Origin: Zunongwangia pacifica
GTDB taxonomy: Bacteria; Bacteroidota; Bacteroidia; Flavobacteriales; Flavobacteriaceae
Length of the DNA: 64,000 nt
Reading direction: 5' to 3'
Assembly (NCBI RefSeq): GCF_023499215.1
Contig: NZ_JAKHSK010000019.1
Location: forward strand, 1 to 64,000
Shown here: in pieces, positions 51,887-60,996 of the stretch
Position numbering within the stretch: the stretch's first letter is position 1
Layout: each line of letters begins with the position of its first letter
Program-made: the position numbers and the translations under genes
The notes under the pieces: model-generated
The model's input: only the letters and a program-made list of their open reading frames with translations
The model's database searches: none
What the model was told of the DNA's origin: nothing

Positions 51887-51949
51887 GATTCGAACCTGCG
51901 ACCTCCTGCTCCCAAAGCAGGCGCGATGACCGGGCTACGCTACACCCCG
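51875..51949 (-). tRNA. tRNA-Pro (anticodon TGG)
   Basis: All arms fold: acceptor CGGGGTG/CACCCCG, anticodon stem CCTGC/GCAGG with loop TTTGGGA (anticodon TGG), T arm GCAGGTTCGAATCCTGC, discriminator A, no encoded CCA. It is the integration target of the ICE and reads away from the pigment cluster, toward the integrase. Confidence 0.95.
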
Positions 51950-51984
51950 AGTTATTTATGAATCGCGACTTGGACGCGATGAAG

Positions 51985-52067
51985 CGGAGAGACTGGGATT
52001 CGAACCCAGGCATCCAAAAAGGATGACAGCTTAGCAGGCTGCTGCATTACCACTCTGCCACCTCTCC
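51985..52067 (-). tRNA. tRNA-Ser (anticodon GCT)
   Basis: Acceptor GGAGAGG/TCTCTCC, long variable arm CATCC...GGATG, T arm CTGGGTTCGAATCCCAG, and anticodon loop CTGCTAA (GCT). It lies 35 bp upstream of tRNA-Pro on the same strand, so both are likely one transcript, marking the chromosomal side of the junction. Confidence 0.95.
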
Positions 52068-52238
52068 GTTTAGTCTTAAAAAGAACGTTTCGCAAGCATT
52101 TTTGCGGTTGCAAATGTATATCAAACTTACGAAGCCTGCAAACCTTTTGTCGCTTTTTTCTCTTTATTTTTCGGTACTTCCGTTCATTTTGGCCTTAAGA
52201 TTCTTTTTATCAGTAAGTTAAAATTCAATAAAAATTTA

Positions 52239-53471
52239 TCAATTTTCCAGTTGTATAAATTTTGCCACCGCACCGATAATGCGCTCGTGTTTTTTGACAA
52301 ATGGATTGTCCGTATTCCAAACATAACCCGCTAAAACCGCACAAATTTGTCGCTTAAACTCGGGATTAGGAGACTTATGAAAGAAAATATCCTGTAAATC
52401 ACCATTATACCAGTCTCTTACATAACTGGAAAAAACGGCAATACCTTGCTTCATATACTCGGCATAATCAGCTTGCCAGTCTGGTTGCTCGCCATTTAGC
52501 TCTTTTAAGGCAAGTTTAGCGGCTCTAAGCCCGGATTCGGTCGCAAAACTAACGCCAGAGGAAAATACAGGATCTAAAAATTCGGCACTATTACCCGTCA
52601 AAGCAAATTTATCTCCGTAAAGACATTTAACGCTTTTAGCGATGTGTTTGATGTTCTTCGGAATAAACTCCAATGGATAATTATCAAATCTGCCTTTATA
52701 ATAGTTTAATTTTGAGATCATTTGTGTAAGGCTAACTTCGGGATCTTTATCAAATTGATCAAACCATTCAGTTGGCGCCACAAAACCTAAACTTGTTTTT
52801 CCGTTAGAGAAGGGGATATACCAAAACCAAACTTGGGTCTCTAAAACCTCAAAAGTGATCAATTCACCTTCTTTCCCTTGGGGCCGATTCGTTTCTTGGA
52901 TATGAGTGAACACAGACGAGTGAGATTCTAGCGTAGAAGCCTGTTCTAAATCCAATAACTTTGGCAATACGCGGCCAAAACCACTACTATCGATCACAAA
53001 TTTTGCTTCGATTTCAGATTGTTTTCCGTCTTTATGCTGGATCGTGATTACGGGATTTTCGTTACTAAAATCTGCGGCAGTAACTTCGGTTTCAAAAGCT
53101 ATATCCACGCCACGAAACTGTATTTCTTTTGCTAAGACATGATCAAAATCGGCTCTGGGCACCTGCCAGGTCCAATCCCAACCTTCACCGAATTTCTGAC
53201 TAAAATCAAATTCTCCCACTTTATCATCTTTGATAAAACGAGCCCCAAATTTTTTCTGAAATCCATGTTTTTCGATAATTTCCAGTAAGCCGGCTTCAGC
53301 AAAATTATCCATACAACGCGGAATCAAACTTTCGCCAATGCTAAACCTTGGGAATTGTTGTTTTTCGACCACTTTGAGTTGAACATTATGTTGCTGAAGA
53401 TAACCGGCAGAAACCATTCCCGATGGCCCGGCACCAATGATTAGGATATCAGTAAATTCTCTTTTCATCAT
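52239..53471 (-). CDS. FAD-dependent oxidoreductase, halogenase-like, 410 aa
   Basis: The N-terminal FAD site is ILIIGAGPSGMVSAGYL (about 9-25), with FPRFSIGESLIPRCMDNF (about 40-57) and a second FAD motif FALTGNSAEFLDPVFSSGV (about 284-302). WFWYIPF (about 216-222) matches the WxWxIP motif of flavin-dependent halogenases and WTWQVPRADFD lies near residue 100. In flexirubin loci this family could chlorinate or hydroxylate the aryl ring; which one is not decided here. It diverges from the pigment operon, with the shared control region at 53472-53650. Confidence 0.82.
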   Translation of the reverse strand: MMKREFTDILIIGAGPSGMVSAGYLQQHNVQLKVVEKQQFPRFSIGESLIPRCMDNFAEAGLLEIIEKHGFQKKFGARFIKDDKVGEFDFSQKFGEGWDWTWQVPRADFDHVLAKEIQFRGVDIAFETEVTAADFSNENPVITIQHKDGKQSEIEAKFVIDSSGFGRVLPKLLDLEQASTLESHSSVFTHIQETNRPQGKEGELITFEVLETQVWFWYIPFSNGKTSLGFVAPTEWFDQFDKDPEVSLTQMISKLNYYKGRFDNYPLEFIPKNIKHIAKSVKCLYGDKFALTGNSAEFLDPVFSSGVSFATESGLRAAKLALKELNGEQPDWQADYAEYMKQGIAVFSSYVRDWYNGDLQDIFFHKSPNPEFKRQICAVLAGYVWNTDNPFVKKHERIIGAVAKFIQLEN

Positions 53472-53583
53472 TTTCGAAATAGACGGAATTTATTAGCGTT
53501 CGTAATAAACTGCTCAGCATAAATTCATGAAGCATTTATTATAAAATTGTTTTTAATTCGAGGCAAGCCGCAGCGCATTTCAT

Positions 53584-53596
53584 CTCGATTATCGAG
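53584..53596. promoter_or_regulatory. 13-bp palindrome, operator candidate of the pigment operon
   Basis: CTCGAT-T-ATCGAG is a perfect dyad. It ends 9 bp upstream of the -7 box candidate at 53606-53613, so a protein bound here would cover the promoter of the ammonia-lyase gene. Confidence 0.5.
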
Positions 53597-53605
53597 TAAA
53601 TATAG

Positions 53606-53613
53606 TACATTTG
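53606..53613 (+). promoter_or_regulatory. candidate -7 box of the aryl-polyene operon
   Basis: TACATTTG fits TAnnTTTG and is 37 bp upstream of the chosen start at 53651. No TTTG lies at the ideal -33 distance. Confidence 0.5.
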
Positions 53614-53650
53614 CGGATTAACCAATACGGTGACATCTATTCTAAATACT

Positions 53651-55189
53651 ATGCTTAGCATCAAAGCTCCATTAAAATTAGTTGATTTTCAAAAGGTTTT
53701 GTTTGAAAACCAAAAACTTGAAATTTCGAACGAAATTCGGCAAAAAGCGGAAAATTCATTTCATTTTCTTCAGGAATTCGCGAAAGATAAAGTGATTTAC
53801 GGAGTAAATACCGGTTTTGGCCCGATGGCCCAGTATCGAATAAAAGACGAAGATCGCCTGCAATTACAGTATAATTTAATTAGAAGTCATGCTTCAGGGA
53901 CCGGAAAACCTATAGCCCCATTATATGTTAAAGCCTCGATGTTGGCGCGTTTACATACGCTTTCACTAGGATATTCCGGGGTTCATACCTCGGTTTTAGA
54001 AACCATGCAGCAGCTTATCAATCAGGATATTACCCCACTTATATTCGAACATGGTGGAGTAGGGGCTTCGGGAGATTTAGTGCAACTGGCACACCTGGCC
54101 CTGGTACTTATCGGTGAAGGCGAGGTTTTTTATAAAGGTGAGCGAAAATCAACAATATCGGTTTTTGAAAAGTTACATATTAAACCTATCCAAATTAAAT
54201 TACGTGAAGGCCTGGCCTTGATCAACGGCACTTCTGTAATGACGGGGATTGGAATTGTAAATATAATTCACGCCAGACGATTACTGGAATGGTCGGTTTG
54301 TTGTTCTTCAATGCTTAATGAATTAGTGGCGGCCTATTCAGATCATTTTTCGGCAGAATTAAATGCTTCGAAAGTACATGAAAGTCAGCATAGCATTGCT
54401 GAAATGATGCGGAAGCACTTAAAGGATAGTAAACGCATTAAAAATCGACAGGATCATCTCTATCGAGATTCGTCGAATACGGAAGCTATTTTTTCAGAGA
54501 AAGTTCAGGAATATTATAGTTTACGTTGTATCCCACAGATACTGGGACCGGTTTTAAACACGATTAATGCTGCGGAAAAGATTTTGATGGACGAAGTAAA
54601 TTCAGCTAACGATAACCCCATTGTTTCCGTAGAAAAGCAAATGGTCTATCACGGCGGAAATTTTCACGGCGATTTTATCTCGCTGGAAATGGATAAATTA
54701 AAACTGGTCATTACACGATTATCGATGTTGGCCGAGCGGCAGTTAAATTACCTGCTAAATAGCAAACTCAACGAAATATTCCCGCCATTTGTCAATTTGG
54801 GTACCTTGGGACTTAATTTTGGTCTGCAAGGCGCACAATTTACCGCAGTCTCCACCACAGCAGAAAATCAAACGCTTTCTAATAGCATGTATGTGCATAG
54901 CATCCCGAATAATAATGACAATCAGGATATCGTAAGTATGGGCACCAATGCTGCAACGATGACTAAAACGGTGATCGATAATGCTTATCAGGTACTGGCG
55001 ATAGAAATGATGGCGATTATACAGGGTATAAAATATATTGATGATTTAGAGGGCTTTAGTGAACGATCGAAGGCTGTTTTTAAGCAATTTCAGGATAAAA
55101 TAGTTTTGAAAAAACAACATGATTTTCCGTTATATGCAACGATAAAGGAGGTTACAAAGTCTTTAAAAGAAAACGACGTTTATAAATGA
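53651..55189 (+). CDS. tyrosine ammonia-lyase (HAL/PAL/TAL family), 512 aa
   Basis: ATG at 53651 is preferred to the longer frame from 53630. The MIO cofactor triad Ala139-Ser140-Gly141 is in GGVGASGDLVQ. Catalytic YGVNTGFGPMA (about 52-62), SANDNPIV and the QDIVSMGTNAA region are present. The block LQYNLIRSHASGTGKP closely matches, from memory, the F. johnsoniae tyrosine ammonia-lyase, which shares the Ser-His selectivity pair. It turns tyrosine into 4-coumarate, the aryl starter of flexirubin-type polyenes. First gene of the operon; the next starts within its stop region. Confidence 0.9.
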   Translation: MLSIKAPLKLVDFQKVLFENQKLEISNEIRQKAENSFHFLQEFAKDKVIYGVNTGFGPMAQYRIKDEDRLQLQYNLIRSHASGTGKPIAPLYVKASMLARLHTLSLGYSGVHTSVLETMQQLINQDITPLIFEHGGVGASGDLVQLAHLALVLIGEGEVFYKGERKSTISVFEKLHIKPIQIKLREGLALINGTSVMTGIGIVNIIHARRLLEWSVCCSSMLNELVAAYSDHFSAELNASKVHESQHSIAEMMRKHLKDSKRIKNRQDHLYRDSSNTEAIFSEKVQEYYSLRCIPQILGPVLNTINAAEKILMDEVNSANDNPIVSVEKQMVYHGGNFHGDFISLEMDKLKLVITRLSMLAERQLNYLLNSKLNEIFPPFVNLGTLGLNFGLQGAQFTAVSTTAENQTLSNSMYVHSIPNNNDNQDIVSMGTNAATMTKTVIDNAYQVLAIEMMAIIQGIKYIDDLEGFSERSKAVFKQFQDKIVLKKQHDFPLYATIKEVTKSLKENDVYK

Positions 55190-55917
55190 AATACGCTTTA
55201 GTTACAGGAGGTTCCCGCGGCATAGGAAAAGCAATCGCCATAAAGCTGGCGCAGGATTTAGGCTATCATATTTTACTGAATTATCATTCCAATACCCAGG
55301 CGGCTAAAGTTACCGCTAAAATTATTGAAGAAAACCATGTAAAATGCGAACTTTTAGCTTTTGATGTTGCGGATGCCAAAGCGACTAAGAATGTCCTTGG
55401 AAACTGGCAAAAATCGAATCCTGAAGCAGTCGTTGAAGTTATTGTAAATAATGCCGGAATCACTAAAGACGGACTGTTTATGTGGATGGGAGAAGACGAT
55501 TGGCATTCGGTGATCAACACCTCTTTAAACGGATTTTACAATGTTACCCAGCAGTTTGTAAAAAGTATGCTGCAAAAACGATACGGCAGGATTATCAATA
55601 TCGTGTCTTTATCGGGAGTAAAAGGAAATCCGGGACAGGTAAACTATTCGGCAGCAAAAGGCGCGATAATCGCTGCAACAAAAGCTTTAGCGCAGGAAAT
55701 CGGCAAACGTAAAGTTACGGTAAATGCCGTGGCACCGGGATTTATAACTTCAGATATGACGGCCGATTTCGATGAAAAAGAATTAAAGAAAATGATTCCG
55801 TTACAACGTTTCGGAGAAGCTGAAGAAGTTGCGGAGCTGGTAAGTTTTCTGGCCTCAAAAAAAGCATCGTATATTACGGGCGAAGTCATTAATATCAACG
55901 GTGGATTATATTCATAA
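55186..55917 (+). CDS. 3-oxoacyl-ACP reductase (FabG-like SDR), 243 aa
   Basis: NADPH-binding TGGSRGIGKA (about 7-16), NNAGITKDG (about 90-98), catalytic Ser in IVSLSGVKGNPG and Tyr-x3-Lys in NYSAAKGA (about 155-162) are intact. It reduces the 3-keto group in each round of polyene extension. It overlaps the lyase gene by 4 bp. Confidence 0.92.
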   Translation: MKYALVTGGSRGIGKAIAIKLAQDLGYHILLNYHSNTQAAKVTAKIIEENHVKCELLAFDVADAKATKNVLGNWQKSNPEAVVEVIVNNAGITKDGLFMWMGEDDWHSVINTSLNGFYNVTQQFVKSMLQKRYGRIINIVSLSGVKGNPGQVNYSAAKGAIIAATKALAQEIGKRKVTVNAVAPGFITSDMTADFDEKELKKMIPLQRFGEAEEVAELVSFLASKKASYITGEVININGGLYS

Positions 55918-55920
55918 CCC

Positions 55921-56799
55921 ATGGCAGGTTGGAGTGGAAAATCACGCGGAACGCTTTTAAGCATTCGAATATATGTATTTATTATTCGGACGTTTGGGGT
56001 ATATCCGGCCTATTTTTTATTGATTTTTATCACGTTGTATTTCTTCATCTTTGCACCAAGCTCTACCCGAAGCATCTATTACTATTTCCGCAGAAGATTA
56101 GGATTCTCCGGGTTCAGTGCTTTTATAAATGTATACAAAAGTTATTTCAAATACGGGAAAGTTCAATTAGATAGGGTATTGATTACGGCCGGAATGAAAG
56201 AACGCTATAGCTTCGATTTTGATGGGATAGAACATATTGAAAATCTTCGAAAATTAAATAGCGGTGGTATCCTGCTTACTGCACATATCGGTAATTTTAA
56301 TTTGGCAAAGCATTTTTTTGACGAGCAGCATACCAGCGCTGTGATCAATCTGGTGATTAGCGATTTTGAACATGAAAACATCAAAAATTATATGGAGTCG
56401 GTTACCGGCAAATCGGCGGTGAAAATTATCGTGCTTCAAAAAGATTTATCCCATATTTTTAAAATGAACCAGGCGCTAAAAAATAATGAGCTCTTGGTAT
56501 TTGCGGCAGATCGGTATATGGAGGAAGCCAAAACCTGGGAAGCTGATTTTCTGGGGGCTAAAGCTAAATTTCCACAAGGCCCCTTTAAATTAGGTGTAAG
56601 AAATGATATTCCGGTATTGTTTGTACATATCATGCGCGAACGAAATTTTCATTATCATTTTTATGCCAGGCCTTATATTCCCGAAAAAAATACCCCAAAA
56701 GAAGTTTTAAAAGCGTATCTTGAAAATCTTGAAAAAATGGTCAAAACCTATCCACATCAATGGTATAATTTTTACGATTATTGGAACGATTTTAGCTAA
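55921..56799 (+). CDS. lysophospholipid-acyltransferase-like (LpxL/HtrB family) enzyme, 292 aa
   Basis: One N-terminal membrane helix (YPAYFLLIFITLYFFIFAPS) is followed by the LPLAT core GGILLTAHIGNFNLAKHFF (about 117-135), here H-x4-N rather than the usual HxxxxD/E, and FAADRYMEEAK, FPQGPFKLGVRNDIPVLFVH further on. In aryl-polyene loci this enzyme is thought to transfer the polyene to a lipid or, in flexirubins, the ester partner. The start is 4 bp after the reductase stop. Confidence 0.85.
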   Translation: MAGWSGKSRGTLLSIRIYVFIIRTFGVYPAYFLLIFITLYFFIFAPSSTRSIYYYFRRRLGFSGFSAFINVYKSYFKYGKVQLDRVLITAGMKERYSFDFDGIEHIENLRKLNSGGILLTAHIGNFNLAKHFFDEQHTSAVINLVISDFEHENIKNYMESVTGKSAVKIIVLQKDLSHIFKMNQALKNNELLVFAADRYMEEAKTWEADFLGAKAKFPQGPFKLGVRNDIPVLFVHIMRERNFHYHFYARPYIPEKNTPKEVLKAYLENLEKMVKTYPHQWYNFYDYWNDFS

Positions 56800-56808
56800 T
56801 CAATTTTT

Positions 56809-57258
56809 ATGGCAGAAAAATTACTTCAGGCTCCTATTTTAGATCCACAGGAAATTATAAAATTAATTCCGCAGAAACCACCATTTGTTATGGTGGATAA
56901 GTTGCATGATTATACGAAACTTACCGGAATCACGGGCTTCCTCGTGCCGGATGATAATATCCTGGTGGATAATGGTATTTTTTCTGAACCAGGCCTTATA
57001 GAGCACATGGCACAAAGTATGTCGCTGCACCGCGGCTATCAGGGCTATATCAGCGGACTGGAAAAACCACAAACCGGGTTTATAGGCGCGATCAAATCGG
57101 TTGAAATCTTTAGATTACCAAAAGCAGGGGAAGAACTGACCACGCATGTCGAAATTTTGCATGAAGTAATGAAGGTGACCCTGGTAACGGCAAAAACCTT
57201 AGATAAAAACGAGCAGGTGATCGCTACTTCAGAAATGAAAACCGTAACGGTAGATTAA
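56809..57258 (+). CDS. 3-hydroxyacyl-ACP dehydratase-like hotdog protein, 149 aa
   Basis: The pattern LIPQKPPFVMVDKLHDY (about 19-35), FSEPGLIEHMAQSMSLHRGYQ (about 64-84) and EMKTVTVD is that of the FabZ-like dehydratases of aryl-polyene loci (ApeP type). The Glu in GLIEHMAQ is the expected catalytic acid. It dehydrates 3-hydroxyacyl-ACP to the enoyl form, keeping the polyene double bonds. Confidence 0.85.
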   Translation: MAEKLLQAPILDPQEIIKLIPQKPPFVMVDKLHDYTKLTGITGFLVPDDNILVDNGIFSEPGLIEHMAQSMSLHRGYQGYISGLEKPQTGFIGAIKSVEIFRLPKAGEELTTHVEILHEVMKVTLVTAKTLDKNEQVIATSEMKTVTVD

Positions 57259-57398
57259 AGCTTTAAGGGGGTAATCAGATGATCCCGTTGTTATCATTAC
57301 CCGTTGCTTTCATTACCGCGAGGCTTCGAAGCTATAAAATTCTTTTCAAAATCCTCCTTTTTAGACTTGCCCGGAAGTTTATGATCAATGTTACTTAA

Positions 57399-57815
57399 AT
57401 GAATAAAGAATTAAACATACAAACTCAATTAAAGGTGCGTTTTAGCGAGTGTGATTCTTTACAAATTGTCTGGCATGGCAACTATCTGAAATATTTTGAA
57501 GAAGGTCGCGAAGATTTTGCCCGCAGACACCATATTTCGTATTTAGACGCGAAAGCCAATGGCTTTGCAACGCCTATCGTAAAATCTTCCTGTGAGCATA
57601 AGCTACCTTTAAAATACGGTGACGAATTTATGGTCGAAACGACATTTGTTCCTACTGCATCAGCTAAAATCATTTATCAATACCGGATTTTTAAAGACAG
57701 TCAATTGATCTGTACCGGGGAAACGGTTCAGGTTTTTGTAGATGAAAATGGAGCGTTAGTATGGAATAATCCTTCATTTTTTCTAGATTGGAAAAAGAAA
57801 ATGGGGCTGATTTGA
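57399..57815 (+). CDS. acyl-CoA/ACP thioesterase (4HBT hotdog), 138 aa
   Basis: The signature VRFSECDSLQIVWHGNYLKYFEEGREDF (about 13-40) is that of YbgC/4-hydroxybenzoyl-CoA thioesterases; normally DxxxxVxH reads here as CDSLQIVWHGN with the catalytic Asp kept. It probably releases finished or stalled acyl chains. The 140-bp gap before it shows no gene. Its stop TGA overlaps the next ATG (TGATG). Confidence 0.87.
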   Translation: MNKELNIQTQLKVRFSECDSLQIVWHGNYLKYFEEGREDFARRHHISYLDAKANGFATPIVKSSCEHKLPLKYGDEFMVETTFVPTASAKIIYQYRIFKDSQLICTGETVQVFVDENGALVWNNPSFFLDWKKKMGLI

Positions 57816-58969
57816 TGAAGAACCTTTACTTACATGAAGATTGCATAATTTCGCCGCTTGGTTGTACCACTTCAGAAAATCTGAAACATCTAAGAAGCGG
57901 CACTACCGGTTTACAGAAATTTGATAAAAGTGAGTTTCTGGATACTCCAATTTGTGCCGGAGTGGTAAATTCAGAAGTACTGGCGGAAGCTTTTTCTGCC
58001 ATTGGTGATCCCAAAGCCTTTACAAAACTGGAGCAAATGATGCTGTTGGCGGTTCACCAAATTCTGATTAAAAATCCGGATTTGAACCGGATGGAAACCG
58101 GACTTATCGTGTCAACCACCAAAGGAAATGTTCATCTTTTAGAAGACTTGGGTGTTTTTAAAAAAGAGCGCTTGTTATTATCCAATTTGGGCGAAATTAT
58201 TAAAGACTTTTTTGGGTTTGGCCTAAAACCTATTGTGGTGTCTAATGCCTGTATTTCTGGAGGTTTGGCCCTTGCAGTTGCCAAGAAAATGATCAATGCC
58301 GGGAAATTTAATAAGGCTGTTGTGGTTGGGGGTGATATGCTATCAAAGTTTATCGTTACCGGTTTTAATTCTTTTCAGGCGCTTAGTGAAACCGCCTGTA
58401 AACCTTTTTCCAAAGATCGAAACGGCATTAACCTTGGTGAAGCTGCCGCTGCCATGCTGGTGAGTGACACCCCAAAAAAAGATTCGGTTACTATCAGTTT
58501 AGCAGGTGATGCTTCGGCCAATGATGCCAATCATATCTCTGGCCCGTCAAGAACCGGTGAAGGTTTGTTTAAAAGTATTCAGAATTCGCTTAAAGAAGCC
58601 GGGATTTCTTCTGAAGCAATTAAAGCGGTCGCTACGCATGGTACCGCAACGCTATATAATGATGAGATGGAAGCGATTGCCATTACTCGAAGCGATTTGG
58701 GAGCCACTCCGCTACATAGCGTAAAAGCTTATTATGGACATACCTTAGGAGCATCGGCTTTAATCGAATCTATTTTATGTAAACACATGATGCTGAATAA
58801 CGAAATTTACCCTAGTCTTCATTTTAATAAACTAGGTGTTTCAAAACAAATAAATGTGGTTACCGCTTATCAAAATTCGATAAACCTGGATTATGTTTTA
58901 AAAACAGCTTCAGGGTTTGGTGGCTGTAATTTGGCGATGGTCTTTAAAAAAGGAGGAGAAAATGAATAA
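57815..58969 (+). CDS. beta-ketoacyl-ACP synthase, 384 aa
   Basis: ATG at 57815 overlaps the thioesterase stop. All catalytic residues are seen: Cys in VVSNACISGGLAL, His in ATHGTATLYND and His in YGHTLGASALIE. GEAAAAMLV and SGFGGCNLAMVF complete the KAS I/II type. It condenses malonyl-ACP with the growing aryl polyene. Confidence 0.9.
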   Translation: MKNLYLHEDCIISPLGCTTSENLKHLRSGTTGLQKFDKSEFLDTPICAGVVNSEVLAEAFSAIGDPKAFTKLEQMMLLAVHQILIKNPDLNRMETGLIVSTTKGNVHLLEDLGVFKKERLLLSNLGEIIKDFFGFGLKPIVVSNACISGGLALAVAKKMINAGKFNKAVVVGGDMLSKFIVTGFNSFQALSETACKPFSKDRNGINLGEAAAAMLVSDTPKKDSVTISLAGDASANDANHISGPSRTGEGLFKSIQNSLKEAGISSEAIKAVATHGTATLYNDEMEAIAITRSDLGATPLHSVKAYYGHTLGASALIESILCKHMMLNNEIYPSLHFNKLGVSKQINVVTAYQNSINLDYVLKTASGFGGCNLAMVFKKGGENE

Positions 58970-59561
58970 TCTAAGTGTAGATCACTGGGTGCGAATTAAA
59001 GATGGAAAAATCATTGTTGATGGCGAAGTGGTATTTGCTTCGGAAGCAGATATTGCGAGCTTTTTAAAAGCTGCTTTTAAGTTTTTAAATATAAAATATC
59101 CCAAATTCCATAAAATGGACCGACTTTCGAAGTTGGGGTTTATCGCTTCAGAAATCGTAATGAAAGAAGAGGCTGAAATTTCAGAAGATACCGCTCTTGT
59201 TTTTAGTAATAACAGCTCTAGTTTAGCCAGTGACCAAAATTACCAGGAATCTATAAAAAATTTTCCTTCCCCTTCACTTTTTGTTTATACCCTGCCCAAT
59301 ATTGTTTTGGGAGAAATTAGTATCCGGTTTGGATTAAAAAGCGAAAATGTCTTTTTTATTGAAGATGAGTTTAATGCAAAATTATTGATCGATTATTCTG
59401 CGCAGTTAATCGAATCTGCAAAAGCAAATAAAGTGCTTTGTGCCTGGTTAAACTTGCACAATGTTGAATATGATGTATTTTTGTGGCTAAGTTCAGAATC
59501 TCACAAAAAAGAAATTACTGAAGAACAAATACGCAAAATATACGATGCCGATTATGACTGA
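58962..59561 (+). CDS. truncated ketosynthase-like protein without active site, 199 aa
   Basis: The start at 58962 has a strong GGAGG just before it, unusual in Bacteroidota, and overlaps the previous gene by 8 bp. Residues about 90-165 (SPSLFVYTLPNIVLGEISIRFGLKSENVFFIED) resemble the N-terminal half of a ketosynthase, but the nucleophilic Cys segment and both His motifs are absent. Such proteins occur in aryl-polyene loci; they may be structural partners of the true synthases. Confidence 0.7.
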   Translation: MNNLSVDHWVRIKDGKIIVDGEVVFASEADIASFLKAAFKFLNIKYPKFHKMDRLSKLGFIASEIVMKEEAEISEDTALVFSNNSSSLASDQNYQESIKNFPSPSLFVYTLPNIVLGEISIRFGLKSENVFFIEDEFNAKLLIDYSAQLIESAKANKVLCAWLNLHNVEYDVFLWLSSESHKKEITEEQIRKIYDADYD

Positions 59562-59811
59562 TTTGCATACCGAGTTAAAAGCCAGTATCATAGAACAGCT
59601 AAACCTGGAAGACATGGAGGTGAGCGATATAGAAAATGACGAACCGCTATTTGGTGACGGGCTTGGCTTAGATTCCATCGATGCTTTAGAACTTATCGTT
59701 TTACTGGAAAAAGATTACGGTATCAAACTTACCGATCCTAAAAAAGGCCGGGAAATTTTTGAAAGTATCAATAAAATGGCAGATTTTATTGAAGCGAACC
59801 GTACAAAATAA
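59554..59811 (+). CDS. acyl carrier protein, 85 aa
   Basis: The phosphopantetheine site is GLGLDSIDALELIVLLEKDYGI (Ser about residue 38). Start chosen at 59554 (MTDLHTEL), overlapping the previous stop; the ATG at 59545 would add three residues. It carries the polyene intermediates among the enzymes of this operon. Confidence 0.92.
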   Translation: MTDLHTELKASIIEQLNLEDMEVSDIENDEPLFGDGLGLDSIDALELIVLLEKDYGIKLTDPKKGREIFESINKMADFIEANRTK

Positions 59812-59814
59812 AAT

Positions 59815-60996
59815 ATGAGTAGGAGCGTTGCCGTAACCGGAATGGGTATTTTTTCTGCTATAGGAAAAAATCTGGAGGAAAATCACCGCTCGCTAATTCA
59901 TGGAAAACACGGACTTTCACATCCTGAAATCCTGGAAACAGTTCATCAAAATTTACCTATTGGGGAGATTAAATCTACTAATAGTGATCTTGCTGATGCA
60001 TTGAATTTGGATAAAAATCATGCGTTTACCCGTGCGGCATTATTAGGAACTATAGCTTTAAAAGAAGCGCTTCAAAATGCTAAAATAGAAGATTTTACAA
60101 ATATTGGATTTGTAAACGGGAACAGTGTTGGTGGTATGGATATGACCGAGCGGTTTTATCGGGAATATGAAAGCAATCCGGCCAATCGAAGGTTTATACA
60201 GGCACAGCATCCGGGATTTACCACTGAACAGATCGCCGGTTATTTTGGGATTGATAATTATGTTACCACGATTAGCACGGCATGCTCATCTGCTGCAAAT
60301 GCCGTTATGTTGGGTGCCAGGCTTATACAATCTGGTCGCCTGGATCAGGTTATTGTGGGGGGAACCGATTGTCTTTCAAGATTTACACTAAATGGTTTTA
60401 ATTCCTTAATGATTTATTCGGAAGATTTTCCGAAACCTTTTGATAGCGAACGAAAAGGACTAAACCTGGGAGAAGCCGCAGCATATCTGGTATTGGAATC
60501 GGCAGACTTTGCTAAGAATAAAGAAGTTTTAGGCTATGTTTCCGGTTATGGAAATGCCAATGATGCTTTTCATCAAACCGCCTCTTCAGAAAATGGGGAA
60601 GGTGCTTATCTTGCCATGCAAAAAGCTCTGGAAACAGCCAACTTAAACCCGCACCATATCGATTATATCAATGCACATGGTACGGCTACACAAAATAACG
60701 ATCTCTCAGAAAGCCGGGCTTTAATCCGTATTTTTAAAGAAATGCCGGCTTTTAGCAGTACAAAATCTTTTACCGGCCATACGCTGGCAGCAGCCGGTGC
60801 GATCGAGGCTGTGTTTAGTTTGCTGGCGATAAAACATCAGCAAATTTATCCCAATCTTAATTTTAACTCGGCTATTAGTGATACCAGATTACGACCGGTA
60901 ACCGAGTTACAATCGACTAAAATTCAGCATGTGTTATCTAATTCTTTTGGTTTTGGCGGCAACTGTACATCTTTAATATTCAGTAAAGATGAGTAG
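59815..60996 (+). CDS. beta-ketoacyl-ACP synthase, 393 aa
   Basis: Catalytic motifs are complete: Cys in ISTACSSAANAVM (about 160-172), His in NAHGTATQNND (about 300-310) and His in FTGHTLAAAGAIE (about 335-347). GEAAAYLVLE and SNSFGFGGNCTSLIF fit the FabF type. It probably forms a heterodimer with the inactive homologue encoded next, as ketosynthase and chain-length factor do. Confidence 0.92.
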   Translation: MSRSVAVTGMGIFSAIGKNLEENHRSLIHGKHGLSHPEILETVHQNLPIGEIKSTNSDLADALNLDKNHAFTRAALLGTIALKEALQNAKIEDFTNIGFVNGNSVGGMDMTERFYREYESNPANRRFIQAQHPGFTTEQIAGYFGIDNYVTTISTACSSAANAVMLGARLIQSGRLDQVIVGGTDCLSRFTLNGFNSLMIYSEDFPKPFDSERKGLNLGEAAAYLVLESADFAKNKEVLGYVSGYGNANDAFHQTASSENGEGAYLAMQKALETANLNPHHIDYINAHGTATQNNDLSESRALIRIFKEMPAFSSTKSFTGHTLAAAGAIEAVFSLLAIKHQQIYPNLNFNSAISDTRLRPVTELQSTKIQHVLSNSFGFGGNCTSLIFSKDE

